NCBI RefSeq assembly: GCF_001274635.1
Contig: NZ_LBGV01000001.1
Span: 1,240,001 to 1,304,000 of the forward strand
Reading direction: 5' to 3'
Source: Persicobacter sp. CCB-QB2
Lineage (GTDB): Bacteria; Bacteroidota; Bacteroidia; Cytophagales; Cyclobacteriaceae
DNA length: 64,000 nucleotides
Shown: positions 28,497 to 40,500 of the stretch, one piece after another
Layout: every line of letters starts with the position of its first letter
Numbering within the stretch: position 1 is the stretch's first letter
Notes under the pieces: generated by a model
The model's database searches: none
What the model saw: the letters and a program-made list of their open reading frames with translations, nothing else
What the model was told of the DNA's origin: nothing
Translations under genes and position numbers: made by a program

Positions 28497-30347
28497 TTAT
28501 AGGTCAAATGGCCCGATAAAAGTATTTTCTCCGGTGCCGAAAACATCTCCTGAAATGGCATATTCCGTTCCTTCCAGGTTAAATAAGAGGTAGAAGCGTT
28601 TTTGTCCCAGGTAAAAGCCAATGGCGGCGCCTACTTTTTGCTGTTCAAATGGCAGGCTACCATCTGCCCAATTCGTAATTGAAGTTACGTTTCCAAAAGA
28701 ATTCGGATTGTTTTGGTAAAGGGAAAACTGCGTGCCATCACTATTGATCATATACCGATTTGCCGGCCCTTCGCTGGATTTGAATCTAAAGGCCATGGCC
28801 CCAATACCGTTCAAGCTGAAAGGATTAAATCCATCGGCTAATTTGGAAATGGGCTGGGCGCCATTTGAGGACCAGCGGCCGTCAAAACGGATATAGGCAT
28901 ATTGACTACCCGTAACATCCATGGTCATTATCCAGGGCGCAGCATCGTCATTGCCATCGATATTGCAAGCAGCACCTATGTCAAAGGGACGATCACCATC
29001 GGCCAATTCATTCACGGAAAATGGTCCTTCCAATTCACCAATATTGCTTCGCATAAATTGTTTGCCATCTTTACTAATGAGTACAAATTCGGTATCCTGG
29101 TAGGCATAAGCGGCCCCGACTGGCCCCATTCTATCCAAAACATTACCTGCCCAGTGAGCCGTGTAGGGAGGTTCGCCACCTAACGGAGCAGGCTCGCACT
29201 CTGTAATGTCATATTCTGTGGCCAATTGGGTGCTGACAATTTGGTTCGTCAGGACGCTTCGGACTACATAACTAATCGGTAATCCGGTTTGTATGGTCGT
29301 GCTTTCAGCTAGTAATTGTACCAATTGATTCAAATCGGTCACTCCAACGGTCAGTAAAGAGGTTTGGGCATCTCCTCCAAAGGCCATGACCTTGATTTTG
29401 AGGTTTTCTAGTTTGTCAAGGCTATTAGCGGAAATGTCCACATCTGTTTGATTGGTGACGCCGGAAAAAGACCCCTGAATCTCTGTCTCCATTTCCTGAT
29501 AGGAGGAGGTGGACTCTATGAGCATATAATAAATCCGTCCATAGGTGACATCAGAAATATAGGTGGCCGGATTGCCCTCTTGTACATATCGGGAAAGATC
29601 TTCCGGGCTTACGGATTCAGCAAAAATGCCCGCATTACTGGTCGGGATATCAAAGCTCATAGTGTAAAAGCTCTGGTTTAATTTTACCAAAATTCGGTTA
29701 AGGCTGGAGCCGGAGCTGAAACCAAAATCACCACTAACCTCTGCAAAAGCATTTTCAAAATCAATCCCCAATTCAAAAGCCAGTGCACTTTCACTTTGGA
29801 CTTGTTCGTAATTAAAAACAAAATTGGCGGGAAGATTTTGAGGGGCATTGGCAATGATGTTGTTCATCGCATTCTGGATAGAACTTTTGGCGACTTCTTC
29901 CACTGTAAAACTAGAAGCAAGATTTCCATTATTTAAATCATAGGAAATCGTTCCGCCGGCTCTTTCTACGGCGATCACATTAGGGGTGGCTTGCTTGAGG
30001 GAATTTCCCTGTAATAAACTTCCCGGATAAATGACGGAAGCGTTAGGGTTGAACAAAGGAAAGCCACTATTTCCTCCTCCGGGTGTTAGGGCATTCACGG
30101 TTCTGGTGCGGCATTTCCACACCTCTCCTTCAATAATTTCATTTTCCTCTTTTTCGTCAATGGTTTCTTCTGAGCGCGTGGCTGGAGGAGGGACACCACC
30201 ATTGTTCAAAACGGCATCAAATTCATTTTCTAGGTTGGTGGGGGTGGGATCGGCAGATCCGTCACTGGAACTATCGCTGCAAGACCAACAAGCAACGATC
30301 ACGATCAATAGCGGAATAAAATATTTCATACGGGCTGGTTTTATCAT
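28497..30347 (-). CDS. Cholesterol-dependent-cytolysin-family lipoprotein with C-terminal repeat domain
   Basis: 616 residues. A lipoprotein-type signal ends near IVAC (Cys20). Residues ~83-383 match the thiol-activated cytolysin fold domains 1-3: VIYPGSLLQGN (105-114), two long amphipathic stretches, YGRIYYMLIESTSS (269-282), FGGDAQ (323-328) and PISYVVRSVL (357-366). The usual domain 4 with the undecapeptide ECTGLAWEWWR is absent. Instead residues ~400-616 hold about four related units, seen as GAAYAYQ (411), GAACNID (458), GIGAMAF (514), GAAIGFY (573), and the spacer ADGxxPF (449, 504, 561). These may form a small propeller that binds a receptor or glycan. Predicted pore-forming or target-binding surface protein; activity is not shown. 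Confidence 0.82.
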   Translation of the reverse strand: MIKPARMKYFIPLLIVIVACWSCSDSSSDGSADPTPTNLENEFDAVLNNGGVPPPATRSEETIDEKEENEIIEGEVWKCRTRTVNALTPGGGNSGFPLFNPNASVIYPGSLLQGNSLKQATPNVIAVERAGGTISYDLNNGNLASSFTVEEVAKSSIQNAMNNIIANAPQNLPANFVFNYEQVQSESALAFELGIDFENAFAEVSGDFGFSSGSSLNRILVKLNQSFYTMSFDIPTSNAGIFAESVSPEDLSRYVQEGNPATYISDVTYGRIYYMLIESTSSYQEMETEIQGSFSGVTNQTDVDISANSLDKLENLKIKVMAFGGDAQTSLLTVGVTDLNQLVQLLAESTTIQTGLPISYVVRSVLTNQIVSTQLATEYDITECEPAPLGGEPPYTAHWAGNVLDRMGPVGAAYAYQDTEFVLISKDGKQFMRSNIGELEGPFSVNELADGDRPFDIGAACNIDGNDDAAPWIMTMDVTGSQYAYIRFDGRWSSNGAQPISKLADGFNPFSLNGIGAMAFRFKSSEGPANRYMINSDGTQFSLYQNNPNSFGNVTSITNWADGSLPFEQQKVGAAIGFYLGQKRFYLLFNLEGTEYAISGDVFGTGENTFIGPFDL

Positions 30348-30429
30348 TAAACTTGCCTTTTCTTTAGTCCGTTTTATCGCTAGTTTTTACTAGAATAATG
30401 CTTATTGGTCATATAAACGCCTCATTTAT

Positions 30430-32775
30430 TTATTCTTTATTCTCCAAGCTGAAGTTGATATTCAACGATAAATAGGGGCTATTGGCGTACTTGAAGTAAT
30501 AACTGAAATCATCTTCGGCATAGTTAATTTCATAGCGGAAGGTGTTCAAAATATTATTGGCGATAAGGGTGGCGCTCCATCGGTCCGATTTTCCCAATCG
30601 TTTTTTGATAGATAAATCTGAGGTGAAATATCCATCCCGTACGCCTTGAGCCATTTGCTGTGGGCTGACGTAGCGGCCATTGAGATTGAGGCTGAATTTT
30701 CTCGGGAGCTCAAAAGTATTTTGTAGGCGTCCCCCGTAGTTAAAGTTGTTTTCAAAGCTTTCTTGATCTTGGTATTGAATAAACAAATTATAGCCGGACA
30801 AACTAAGGGAAGCATTAATATGCCACCATGTCCATGGCCTCACATTCGCCATCACCTCTGTTCCGTATTCAATGGATCTTCCTACATTTTCCATAGTGGC
30901 CAAAAGGCTTCGCTCGTTTAGTGGATGTTGTACTCTTTGGATGAGGTCATGGGCGTCTCTCAGGAATATTTCGGTGGTGAAGCTATTCTGATCCCAGGTT
31001 TTGTTATAGTTAATTTCATAACTGTAGGAAATCTCTGGTTGTAATTGGTCATTTCCGGTATAATAATTATAAGGATTGGAATAGGACTCCAACGGCATCA
31101 ATGCCTAGTACCAGGGTCGACGAATTCTAGTCGAGTAACCGAATGACAATTGTTGACTTTCAGTGATGGGATATAACAAATGGAGGGAAGGGAAAAGGTT
31201 CCCGAATTTATCGTCGTACAATTGTTGAACTTTTTCCTGCTTACTGTTGGTGAAGGATAAATCCGATTTTCTGAGGGTGTATTCATATCGAAGACCTGCC
31301 TGTATTTGTAGCTTGCTCCATTCACCTTTTAGAGAAATATAGGGGGCATAGACATCCTGCTGATAATCTTTTAGACGTTGATTTGTTTTCTCATTCGGGA
31401 TGGCTAATGGTTCATCATTTATCCAAAATTGATTAAGAATAGACACCTCTTCAAAGTAATGGGTGTTGATGTCTGCACCGCCATTTATGTTAAATTTTTC
31501 ACCCAAGGGGCGGACATAGTCTAATTTTAATCGGACCATTCGTTCTCCTTTTTCTACCGTTTGGGCATGTCGCTTTTCGCTTTTCCCGGGGCTGTCGAGT
31601 AGAAATATTTCATTATCCGTTCCGGGGGAGAAGAACTCATAATCTATATTGGTAGTGAGTTTGTGCTTGTCTTCCTCGTCGAAAGTTTGTTCAAAGGCTA
31701 AGCTTCCTTGTATGCTTCTGTATTGATAATCATAAGTGGTGGTACTATTCCGAGAGGTTTTAATTCCCTCATTCCATTCGTCCAACTGTCCTTTTGCCTC
31801 ACTTTCGCCGCCGAAATAAAAAGGGTTGAAATTTCCACTGAGCGTAATCCGATTTTTTTCTCCGGGTTTAAGGTAGAAATCATACTGTAAGTAATTATTC
31901 TGATAATGTCCGGTTTGCCGGACTTTGGTTTGCATCATGAAATTTTCTTCGGCCGTGAAAATTTCGTTTCGTTGTTCCATCTCTCCATTATTGTAGATGT
32001 TTTTCCCCAAATATCCATTAATAGTCCAGCCATATTTTTTCTCTTCTTTGTCAAAATATATCGAACCGGTGGTGGTGCCCATGGAATTGAATCGTGCTTC
32101 GGCATTCACGCTGATACCTTCTAATCTCCTTTTTTTCATGACAATATTGATGATTCCGGCAGAGCCCTCCGCATCGTATTTGGAGCCGGGATTGGTGATC
32201 ATTTCCACCCGATCAATGGAGGAAGCAGGAATACTCCTGAGCCTTTGTTCTCCTCCGACTGCCGGACGCCCATTGATGAAAATGGTGAACTGCCCATCGT
32301 TTCTATAAGTAATATTGCCTTCTAAATCCACTTTGATGGAAGGAAGATTCTCGATCAAATCAAGTGCTACTTCGGCTTGGGGGAAGCTTTCTGCATTCAG
32401 GATTTTCCGATCCACCTCAAAGCGAATGGCGTCTTTTTTATCGGCAATCACCACATCTTCCAGTACTTTGGTGTCAGCTTTCAGTGCAATGGTTTGGAGG
32501 GCGCGGGGGGTACTTTTTATGGAATATTTTTCATAGCCTACCGAAGTAATTTCGATGATATATTCCGAATTTTCTAATTCAATCTCAAAGTATCCTGTTT
32601 CATCAGAAATTTTTCCAGCGATCAAGCTTGAATCTGCAGGGAGATTGATGGCGATACTGGCAAAGGGTATTGGTTTGTTAGATTCTGCGTCAACAAGAGT
32701 AGCTGAAAGCATTTGACCGAAACTTTGGAGTCCAAAGCCGATAAAAATTAGCAGAAAGGTGATTTTCTTCATCAT
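30430..32775 (-). pseudogene. TonB-dependent outer membrane receptor with premature TAG
   Basis: Signal peptide, carboxypeptidase-regulatory-like domain (SATLVDAESNKPIPFASIAI), TonB plug (LDLIENLPSIKVDLEGNITY, SSIDRVEMITNPGSKYDAEG) and an outer-membrane beta-barrel ending with the next frame at 30430. A TAG (31105-31107) interrupts the barrel in the same frame: RRPWY-stop-ALMPLESYSNPYNYY. Relatives usually have an aromatic at this place, so TGG to TAG is the simplest explanation. Without the stop the protein is ~781 residues, a normal size. Substrate unknown. It lies downstream of the cytolysin-family gene on the same strand but in the opposite transcription order, i.e. upstream of it. Confidence 0.8.
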
Positions 32776-33078
32776 ATGGTAGGTTTCGATTTTTCCTTAA
32801 GGAAAGCAAAAAAAATAGATAAACCCTTTTAGGTCGGCAGGTGACCGAGTTTTGTGGATGAAAATTGATATTACTACTATGGTGATGGGAAATGTGCGGA
32901 AAGGGTTGCTTTGGACGAAAAAAATAATTCTACTATTAACCAAGCGACTATTAAATGACACGGGGCTGTTGGGTGTGGGGTGTGCGTCAGGTTTTTAGGG
33001 AGTTGTATTGCTGCGAAAAATTACCACTGGCTTAATAAAAACTTATAGGAACACCTAGAGTGAGGTGTTCTGGCAAAA

Positions 33079-33110
33079 AAAGAGCCTCCCTCAGGAAGCT
33101 CTTTTAATCA
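33079..33110 (-). terminator. Intrinsic terminator after coiled-coil gene
   Basis: On the minus strand AAAAGAGCTTCC-TGAG-GGAGGCTCTTTTTTT, just past the stop codon at 33113. Confidence 0.85.
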
Positions 33111-33112
33111 TT

Positions 33113-33508
33113 TTAATAATGCTGTTCTAAAAATTGATAGAAATTTTGTTTAAGCTCTACATTAATCTTTCGATTCAAAGCTAAGTTTTCTTTTAATTCC
33201 TGATGGGCATTTATATCCATTTTTTCGGGGATTAAATCTCCATTTTTGGCGTGAAGATTCAGGTTTTTTTCCTGTTTATGGATGTGGTTTTTGTAAATAT
33301 CGAGTACTTCCTTCTGGCGAATGAATTGATTCTGGAAATGTTCAACCTGAGCTTTGAACTTTTTTTCTTTGACTAATTTGGAGACTTCTCCGAGTCTCAT
33401 ATTTAAAACTTCCAATTCGTCGGCCATCAGGTAGATTTCAGTGATCCACTCATTGTTTTCATTTTTTAAGGCTTCAATGTTGATGGCCTTATTTTGGGGA
33501 ATTTCCAT
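33113..33508 (-). CDS. Coiled-coil hypothetical protein
   Basis: 131 residues from the ATG at 33508 (MEIPQNKAINIEAL), nearly all helical with heptad-like spacing and many K, E, N, Q. No recognised domain. The frame is open up to 33607, adding 33 basic residues, so the start is uncertain. Single gene with its own terminator. Confidence 0.55.
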   Translation of the reverse strand: MEIPQNKAINIEALKNENNEWITEIYLMADELEVLNMRLGEVSKLVKEKKFKAQVEHFQNQFIRQKEVLDIYKNHIHKQEKNLNLHAKNGDLIPEKMDINAHQELKENLALNRKINVELKQNFYQFLEQHY

Positions 33509-33692
33509 GGGCGTAATAATTTTTTGGTTATTGAATTGGTTAATTCGGGTCACGCGATCCAATGGTTGCCTTTTGAGTCTTGATCTGAGATCAGTATTAA
33601 AATACAAAAAACTTGTCAGATTATGATGTTGAAAATGAGCTTTTTAATGCCGTTGTAAAAATAAACTAATTGGAAGGGGATGGGGGGTAGAT

Positions 33693-34331
33693 TTGAAAAT
33701 GAAGTTATTGAAATGCAGTCTGATGGTTTTGATTTGGGGAATTTTTTATTTTTCCTGTAATGCACAGGGCCGGTTTCCGGATCCCGGTTTTAGCCCTAAA
33801 AATTACCGGCAACAACGACCAGAATGTCAGGATTATTACAAGGTTGATGTAAGTCTCAAAACTTTATGGAAAGTCGGAGGAATTGATGTGTTGGACATTG
33901 AGTTGGAGATCAGAGGACAACAAGAGTATGTCACGATAGGTGCAAGAGCGGGGGATTTGTCCGTTTGTATGGGATGTGAATACTTCCGGTTTAAATTTCG
34001 GGTATTGGAGATCGTTTGAAGCTTTTTCGCGTCTTTATTATAATTTAGAAAAGCGAGTTTACAGCAATAAGTCTGATGAGTTTTATTCCGGGAACTATTT
34101 TAGTCCGGTGGTGGCGTGTTCCTATTCAGGCCTTTCTGCCTCTTCTGAAACTGAAGATCAAAAGAAACGGCAGGTTATGCTTACTTATGGCTTTTTATGA
34201 GGTATGCAGCGATATTTTATAATTTTATTTATGGTATGGAAACAGGCCTGAGCAGGGTTAGCGATTTTCGCAATGCTCACCAATGGATGTTGACGCTTCG
34301 TTTCAGACTGGCTTATGTATTAAATGGATAA
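33693..34331 (+). pseudogene. Outer-membrane beta-barrel-like protein gene with two frameshifts
   Basis: Begins with a signal peptide (MKLLKCSLMVLIWGIFYFSCNAQ) and a strand-rich segment (LEIRGQQEYVTIGARAG). The frame then shifts near 33951 (removing one G of GGGGG continues as PFVWDVNTSGLNFGYWRSFE) and again near 34198 (adding one G gives YGFLWRYAAIFYNFIYG), ending LTLRFRLAYVLNG at 34331. The rebuilt 212-residue protein has alternating strands and an aromatic-rich end typical of small barrels. Either decayed or mis-sequenced. Confidence 0.5.
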
Positions 34332-34406
34332 TATAAAGGCGATTTAGGCCGGAACTTATTTTCTTTTTTTATCCACGTAATTTTCCCTAAGTTCGCCTCA
34401 GTTTTC

Positions 34407-34517
34407 TTCAGGGCGGGGTGAAATTCCCCACCGGCGGTCATAGCCCGCGACTCCCATATATTGGGATTGATTTGGTGAAATTCCAAAGCCGACGGTATAG
34501 TCCGGATGGAAGAAGAA
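34407..34517 (+). promoter_or_regulatory. FMN riboswitch (RFN element)
   Basis: Contains the RFN hallmarks in order: TTCAGGGCGGGGTGAAATTC, CCCACCGGCGGT, AGCCCGCGA, GGTGAAATTCCAAAGCCGACGG, TATAGTCCGGATGGAAGAAGA. Binds flavin mononucleotide and reduces expression of the gene downstream (ribB, 60 bases later) when flavin is plentiful. No terminator-like T-run follows before the ATG, so control at translation start is more likely than attenuation. Confidence 0.96.
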
Positions 34518-37500
34518 AAAGATATTTCAGATGATAGAGATTGTCTGACCAATTTTTTATGCCCTGATGAGTTTTTATGATTAATCACAGTTTTATGAAA
34601 ACCATCAAAGAGTTTGACAGCAATTTTGAATTGCGTGTGCAAAAAGCAATGGAAGCCCTTCAGGATGGAAGAGGGGTTTTACTAATGGATGATTTTGACC
34701 GGGAAAATGAAGGGGATATTATCTTTCCTGCTTCCACAATGACGGCCAAAGACATGGCCTTAATGATTCGGGAGTGTTCGGGTATTGTTTGTCTTTGCCT
34801 GACCGACGAAAAATGCCAATCCCTGGAGTTGCCGCCTATGGTTGCGGTGAATAATTCCAAAAATCAAACCGGATTTACGGTGAGCATTGAGGCCAAAGAA
34901 GGCGTCACCACCGGTGTTTCTGCTAAAGATCGTCTTACCACCATTCAAACAGCTATTGCGGCCAATGCGGTGCCGGAGGATTTAGCCCGACCAGGGCATA
35001 TTTTTCCTTTAAGAGCGAATGCGAAAGGAGTTTTCGGGCGGAGAGGCCATACAGAGGGAAGTGTTGATTTGGTGAAGTTGGCAGGCTTAGGAGAGGCCGC
35101 GGTTTTGTGTGAACTTCAAAACGAAGACGGAAGCATGGCTAAATTACCAGAAGTGTTGATGTTTTCAGAAAAGCATGATATGCCGGTGCTTTCTATTGAA
35201 GATTTAGTACAATACCGTCAAAAAATGTTAGTAGAAATGGAATTGATGGAAAACTAAGTTTTTAAAAAAATAAATAAGGAATTAGCCGTACGCTCTGGTT
35301 CCTTATTTTTCTTCCTGGATTATTTCGCGGTCGGATTTAGCAGTTCTTTTGTAGAATAAATAGCCATTTTCTTCATGAATTAATTCTAGATCCCTAACCC
35401 CGCGAATTCGGTATTTATGATCTTTTCGGATGTACAGGTATACATCTTTATCAATATCACCAAAAAGGAACCATTCCTTAGATTTAGCTCTCGGGTTTTC
35501 GTATGGCATCACATTGCCATAGAAGTAGGGTAGTGTTTCATCTTTTTCTCTGGCGATGATATAACAGTTTTTGTCTTTCATTTCTCCAACAAAACGGGTC
35601 AGCGGACCCTGATATGCTTCCTCAAATATGGGCAAAAACAGATGAATGGTGAATTGAATGCTTAATATGGCAGAAAAACCGAGCCATTCCATGCCAAGGG
35701 TGATCTGATTTTTTTTGATCAGGAGCAATGCGACCATAATTCCAAAAATATAGAAAAGCCCTACAATTCCTTCATTTCCGGTAGGGAATCGCATGTGGGT
35801 AATTGTCTCCTTCCAAAAGTCATTTTTGATGATCTCCCATGTTGAAAATTGCTCCAATAAAAAGGGACTCAAAAATACCAGGCAACCCATTACGATAACT
35901 GTTATGATGATGGAGGAGCTGAGCCATGCGGGAAATTTCAGTCCCCCAGCCAAATATTTTCTTAAATATAGTGCCGAGAAATAGCTTAAAGGAATGAGGG
36001 ATAAAGAGCTGAAATAGAGCCAGTTTTTTGCGGGAAAAATCGCGAAAAGGATCAAAATCGTCCAGGAGCAAATGCCCATTAATTTTTTGAATCCTTTGTT
36101 TCTCTTTTCTTTAAAATTAGCCAGGAAATAGGCCACTGAAAAGTAACTCATCGGAAAACAAGTCATTAAAACCAGCCAAAGGTGGGTGCTGGGTACCGGA
36201 CCGTTTAAGATTTTATTGCGACCAAGATATTGCAGGTTATGATGAATAGTATTTTTTAAAAGCTCGAAGTCGTTTTTGCTCAAAAATAGCAGTAAAAAGA
36301 ATAAGAGGAAACTCAATAAGCCTAAGGCCACTTTTAAAATAGTGAGGTTGTCTGGAAGGTATTCGAACCGATTAAGGGTCCAGAAAATGATGAGGATGAC
36401 CGAGGGGATTACAAAGCCTTCCAGTCCGGAAAGTAAAATACTAATACCGATAAAATTGCCCGAGAGGAAAAGCATAATGTCCTGTTTTTTTTCACTACCG
36501 ATATAGTAAGTAAATAAGGTGGCGAAAATCAACAAATGGTTAAACGGAGTGGGCCCGGCAAAGCGGAAAAATAAATGGGGAAGAAAGGAAGACAAATAAC
36601 TGGCTACCCAAAGCCAGGCCAAATAGCTTCCATGCATTTTTCTGCCCATTCGATAAATTAACAAGAGGGTCAAAATGCCCGCCATGGCATTAGGGATTCT
36701 AATGGCAAAGGGGTTGGTGCCAAAAAGCTTTATGGAAGCACTTAATAACCAAATATAGCTGGGAAGCTGATCCCATTGATATTGAAAGCCCAACTGTGGC
36801 ACCCACCATTCTCCGGTGATCAACATTTCCCGGGCCTGTTCAGCAGTCTGTAATTCAACGCCTTCAATCAATGGGAGCTGATGAATGTAGGGGATAAATA
36901 ATAAGGCACCCAGGAGTGTAATAATGATCTCGTCCTGAAATTGATGAAAGGAATTACGAATTCGGAGTTGGGTAGGGGTTTTAATGGCCTTTTCGTTTTA
37001 GCGTTTTTCTATTGTACGAAAAGGGGATTGGGGTGTTGGGACTAGGAGCTGCTGTTTAATCAGATTAAAAAATGCATATATCTTTTCCTGAACCAGCGGA
37101 ATAAGTAAATGATGAGCTATACGCTTGGATCTGCGTTAAGCGGTAATGGGGATGAAAAAAAGAATAGGGCCTATATGTTTTTTTAAGGCGGCAGAGACAA
37201 GAAGAGAAAGCTGGTTCAACCAAAATGAAGCCATCAGAAATTTATCAAAACCCATCAAAACGACCTTGTATTTGAGCTTTTAGGAGGTTTCCTGCATCAG
37301 GCAGTGCATAATTCGGTGGAAGGCAAAAAAAAGCCCTGAAAGTCTCAGGGCTTTTGAGTAATTCTTCTTCTTGCAAAAGTGTTATTCTTCTTCCAAGGCT
37401 TCCAATATATCCGCCATTTCATCATAGTCTTTGAAGCCAGGACGAATTTCCTCCCCGCCTTTAATTGAAATGCCTTTAATTTCTGAGGAGATTAATTGAC

Positions 37501-40500
37501 TTACATTTTTTTCCTCAATGCCAAATCCAAGTACGATGTCATACTCCTTGGCAAGTTCAAAAACAGCATCCAGTTCTTCCTGAAGCGTTTCTCCCTTACT
37601 GTTTTCAATTAAAAGGTATTCGATATATTCTGAAACATCAGAAATTTCATCTTCGATCTCATCCATGCTTTTGGAGGCGAGATCCACCTTGTAAATTAGT
37701 TTTTTACCAGTGGTCTGAAGGGCTTCCAATAGATCAATATCGCTCACCTGGATCGCTTCCAATTCACATTCACTGCAAATCTGTTGAATGGTTTGCAGAT
37801 CATTGCTTTCAAACTCCACTACGCGGTCAACACCAGCAATCCATTCAGTGATTTCGGCATATGAAGTAGGGTTCAGGTTGTTGTCTTGCTTGGTGTCCAT
37901 AGGGAAACCAATGGCATCAACCAGCATTCCAGCACAGTAACGGGCATCGCTAAGATTATTCACCGCGCTAATTTTAACATATGTTTTGAGTGCCATGAGT
38001 ATATTTTATCAAAAATTCGGGCTATGTTTAATGTTCATTCCAATAACAGGTTAATTTTTGGCAAAAACTGCTGTTTTGGAATGGCTACGAATTACGAAAT
38101 TGTCGTTGTACTTAACAACCCCTATGACTAAATTTTTGACAAATGGAAAATTCTTCTCCTGCCGTCCATCAAGTATCTCCGGAAGAGTTTCTTTCTCTTA
38201 ATAAAAAAAGTACCAAATCGATTGTGTTATTTTCAGCACCTTGGTGTGGCTTATGTAAAAGAATTGCTCCCATTTATAGAAAAAAGGCAATGGAAATAGC
38301 CCAGGTGAATTTTTTTAGCATTGATCTCGGCGAATTTCCTCAGGCAAGAAATCTGGCTGAAGTGACCAGTTTACCTTTTTTTGCCACTTTTATTGATGGG
38401 CGAATACAGGAGCGTAAAGCCAGCAGTAAACCGGATGTACTTATGAACCTGATTAATCAACTTATAAATGAATAAAATTTTTACACTTTTATTACTCATG
38501 GCCTCCACTTTGGTGTGCAATGCACAAGAGAGTAGGTTTTTGGTTCGCTTTATGGACAAATCAGATAATGAGTTTGACCTGAATCAGCCCGAGGAATTTT
38601 TAACTGAAGCATCTCTTGAACGCAGGAGCCGACTGGGTATTATTTTAGATGAAAATGATTTACCCCTTTCTCCCAAATACCGACAAAAAGTAAAAGATGA
38701 AGGATATTCCATCTGGGGTGAAACAAAATGGTTAAATGGGTTAGTGGTGCTGGCTGATCGCGCCCAGGAAAGTGCTTTAGGTCAGTTGGCCGGAGTAACC
38801 GAAGTGGCTTATCTTGGTCCGCATATTATTAAGAATTCAGCTCCGGAAATTCCTGTTTCCAATGCCGGGAGCCCGACTACGGAATTAATGACTAGCCTGC
38901 AGAACAGCTTTCTGAATTTGGACTCCCTTTATGAATTGGGATGGAATGCCGAAGGGGTGCGCGTGGCCATTTTTGACGCCGGTTTTCTGAATGTTCCATT
39001 TGGGGAAAGCTGGGTAGCGGTACATGAGGATCGGATTTTTGGAGCAAGAAATTATATTGAGCCCGGATTGGACGTTTATCGTTATCATTTGCATGGAACC
39101 CATGTGTATTCCACCATGGGGTATTATAAAGAAGGGGAATTTGAGGGCATCGCACCGGAAGCGGACTATATGTTTTGTGTAACCGAAGACGTGGCCAATG
39201 AATATCCTTTTGAAGAAATCAATTGGCTAATGGCCGCTGAATATGCCGATAGCCTCGGGGCGGATATTATTCAATCTTCCCTGGGTTATTATGACTTTGA
39301 TGATCCATCATTGGATTATACACAGGCAGATTTGGATGGGAAAACAGCCTGGATTACTCAGGCAGCAGGAATTGCGGCAGAAAGAGGGATTTTGGTGGTA
39401 AATTCTGCGGGAAATGAGGCCAGAAATTATTGGCAAAAGATTTCCTTTCCGGCGGATCATGAACATGTACTGGCTGTGGGCGCAATGGATGAAAAATGGA
39501 CCAGAAGTAGTTTTTCCTCTTTTGGCCCAAATGCAAATGGGCTGATCAAACCTAATGTTTCTACCCTGGGCTCCTCTGTGGCATTGGCAGTAGGAGAAGG
39601 AAAATATGTGAGAAGTTCCGGAACCTCTTATGCTTCTCCGATGATAGCGGCCCTGGCAGCCATGGTAATTCAGGAGTATCCGGATAAAAAACCGGAAGAG
39701 GTGATCACTTACCTTCAGGAGAATGCGCATCAGGCTTATGCGCCGGACACTTTAATTGGATATGGCGTTCCGATGAATAACCAGCGTCCTTTATATGTTT
39801 TGGAGCCCAATGGGGAAAATTTGCAGGTGAGTCCGAATCCTATGGCGCCTAATCTTCTAAGGCTATTGGTAGGGGAAGCGCCATTGATGGATTGTCAGTT
39901 GCAAATCGTTGGGGTGGACGGGAAACCGCATTTTGCTCAGAAGGAGGATTTGAATGCTTTAAGCACCAAAGAAGTTCAGCTTCCGGCGCCTTTAAACAGT
40001 GGAGTCTATTTTTTGAGGTGGGCTACCAATAAGGAGCAGGGGGTGAAAAAAATTGTGGTACAATAATCTGCAGAAGTCCTGAATAGTTTGCCTGAACGGC
40101 ATTTTTTGGCATATTTGTATTCTTATTTTTATATCATTATGAAATTCATCAAGCTATTATTTATACTGTTCTGTGTTTCAATTTTTTCCTGGAATGCAGT
40201 AGCTCAAAACACCACCGAAGCGCAAAAATTCATTGATCAGGGCTTGGCTGCTTTTGATAATGGCGCATTGGAAGATGCAGAAAAAGCATTCAGTGCTGCC
40301 GCCGAAAAAGACCTTAAAAATGCCGGTATTTATATGCTTCGGGGAATGACCCGCGAGGCGCTGGAAAATGGTCAGGGGGCGTTGGATGATTATAATATGG
40401 CATTAAATCTGAACCCGGAAGACACCGTGGGCTATGTGGTGAGAGGCCAATTGCGCATGGCCCTGGGCAATAATGATGGGGCAGTAATGGATTTTACGAA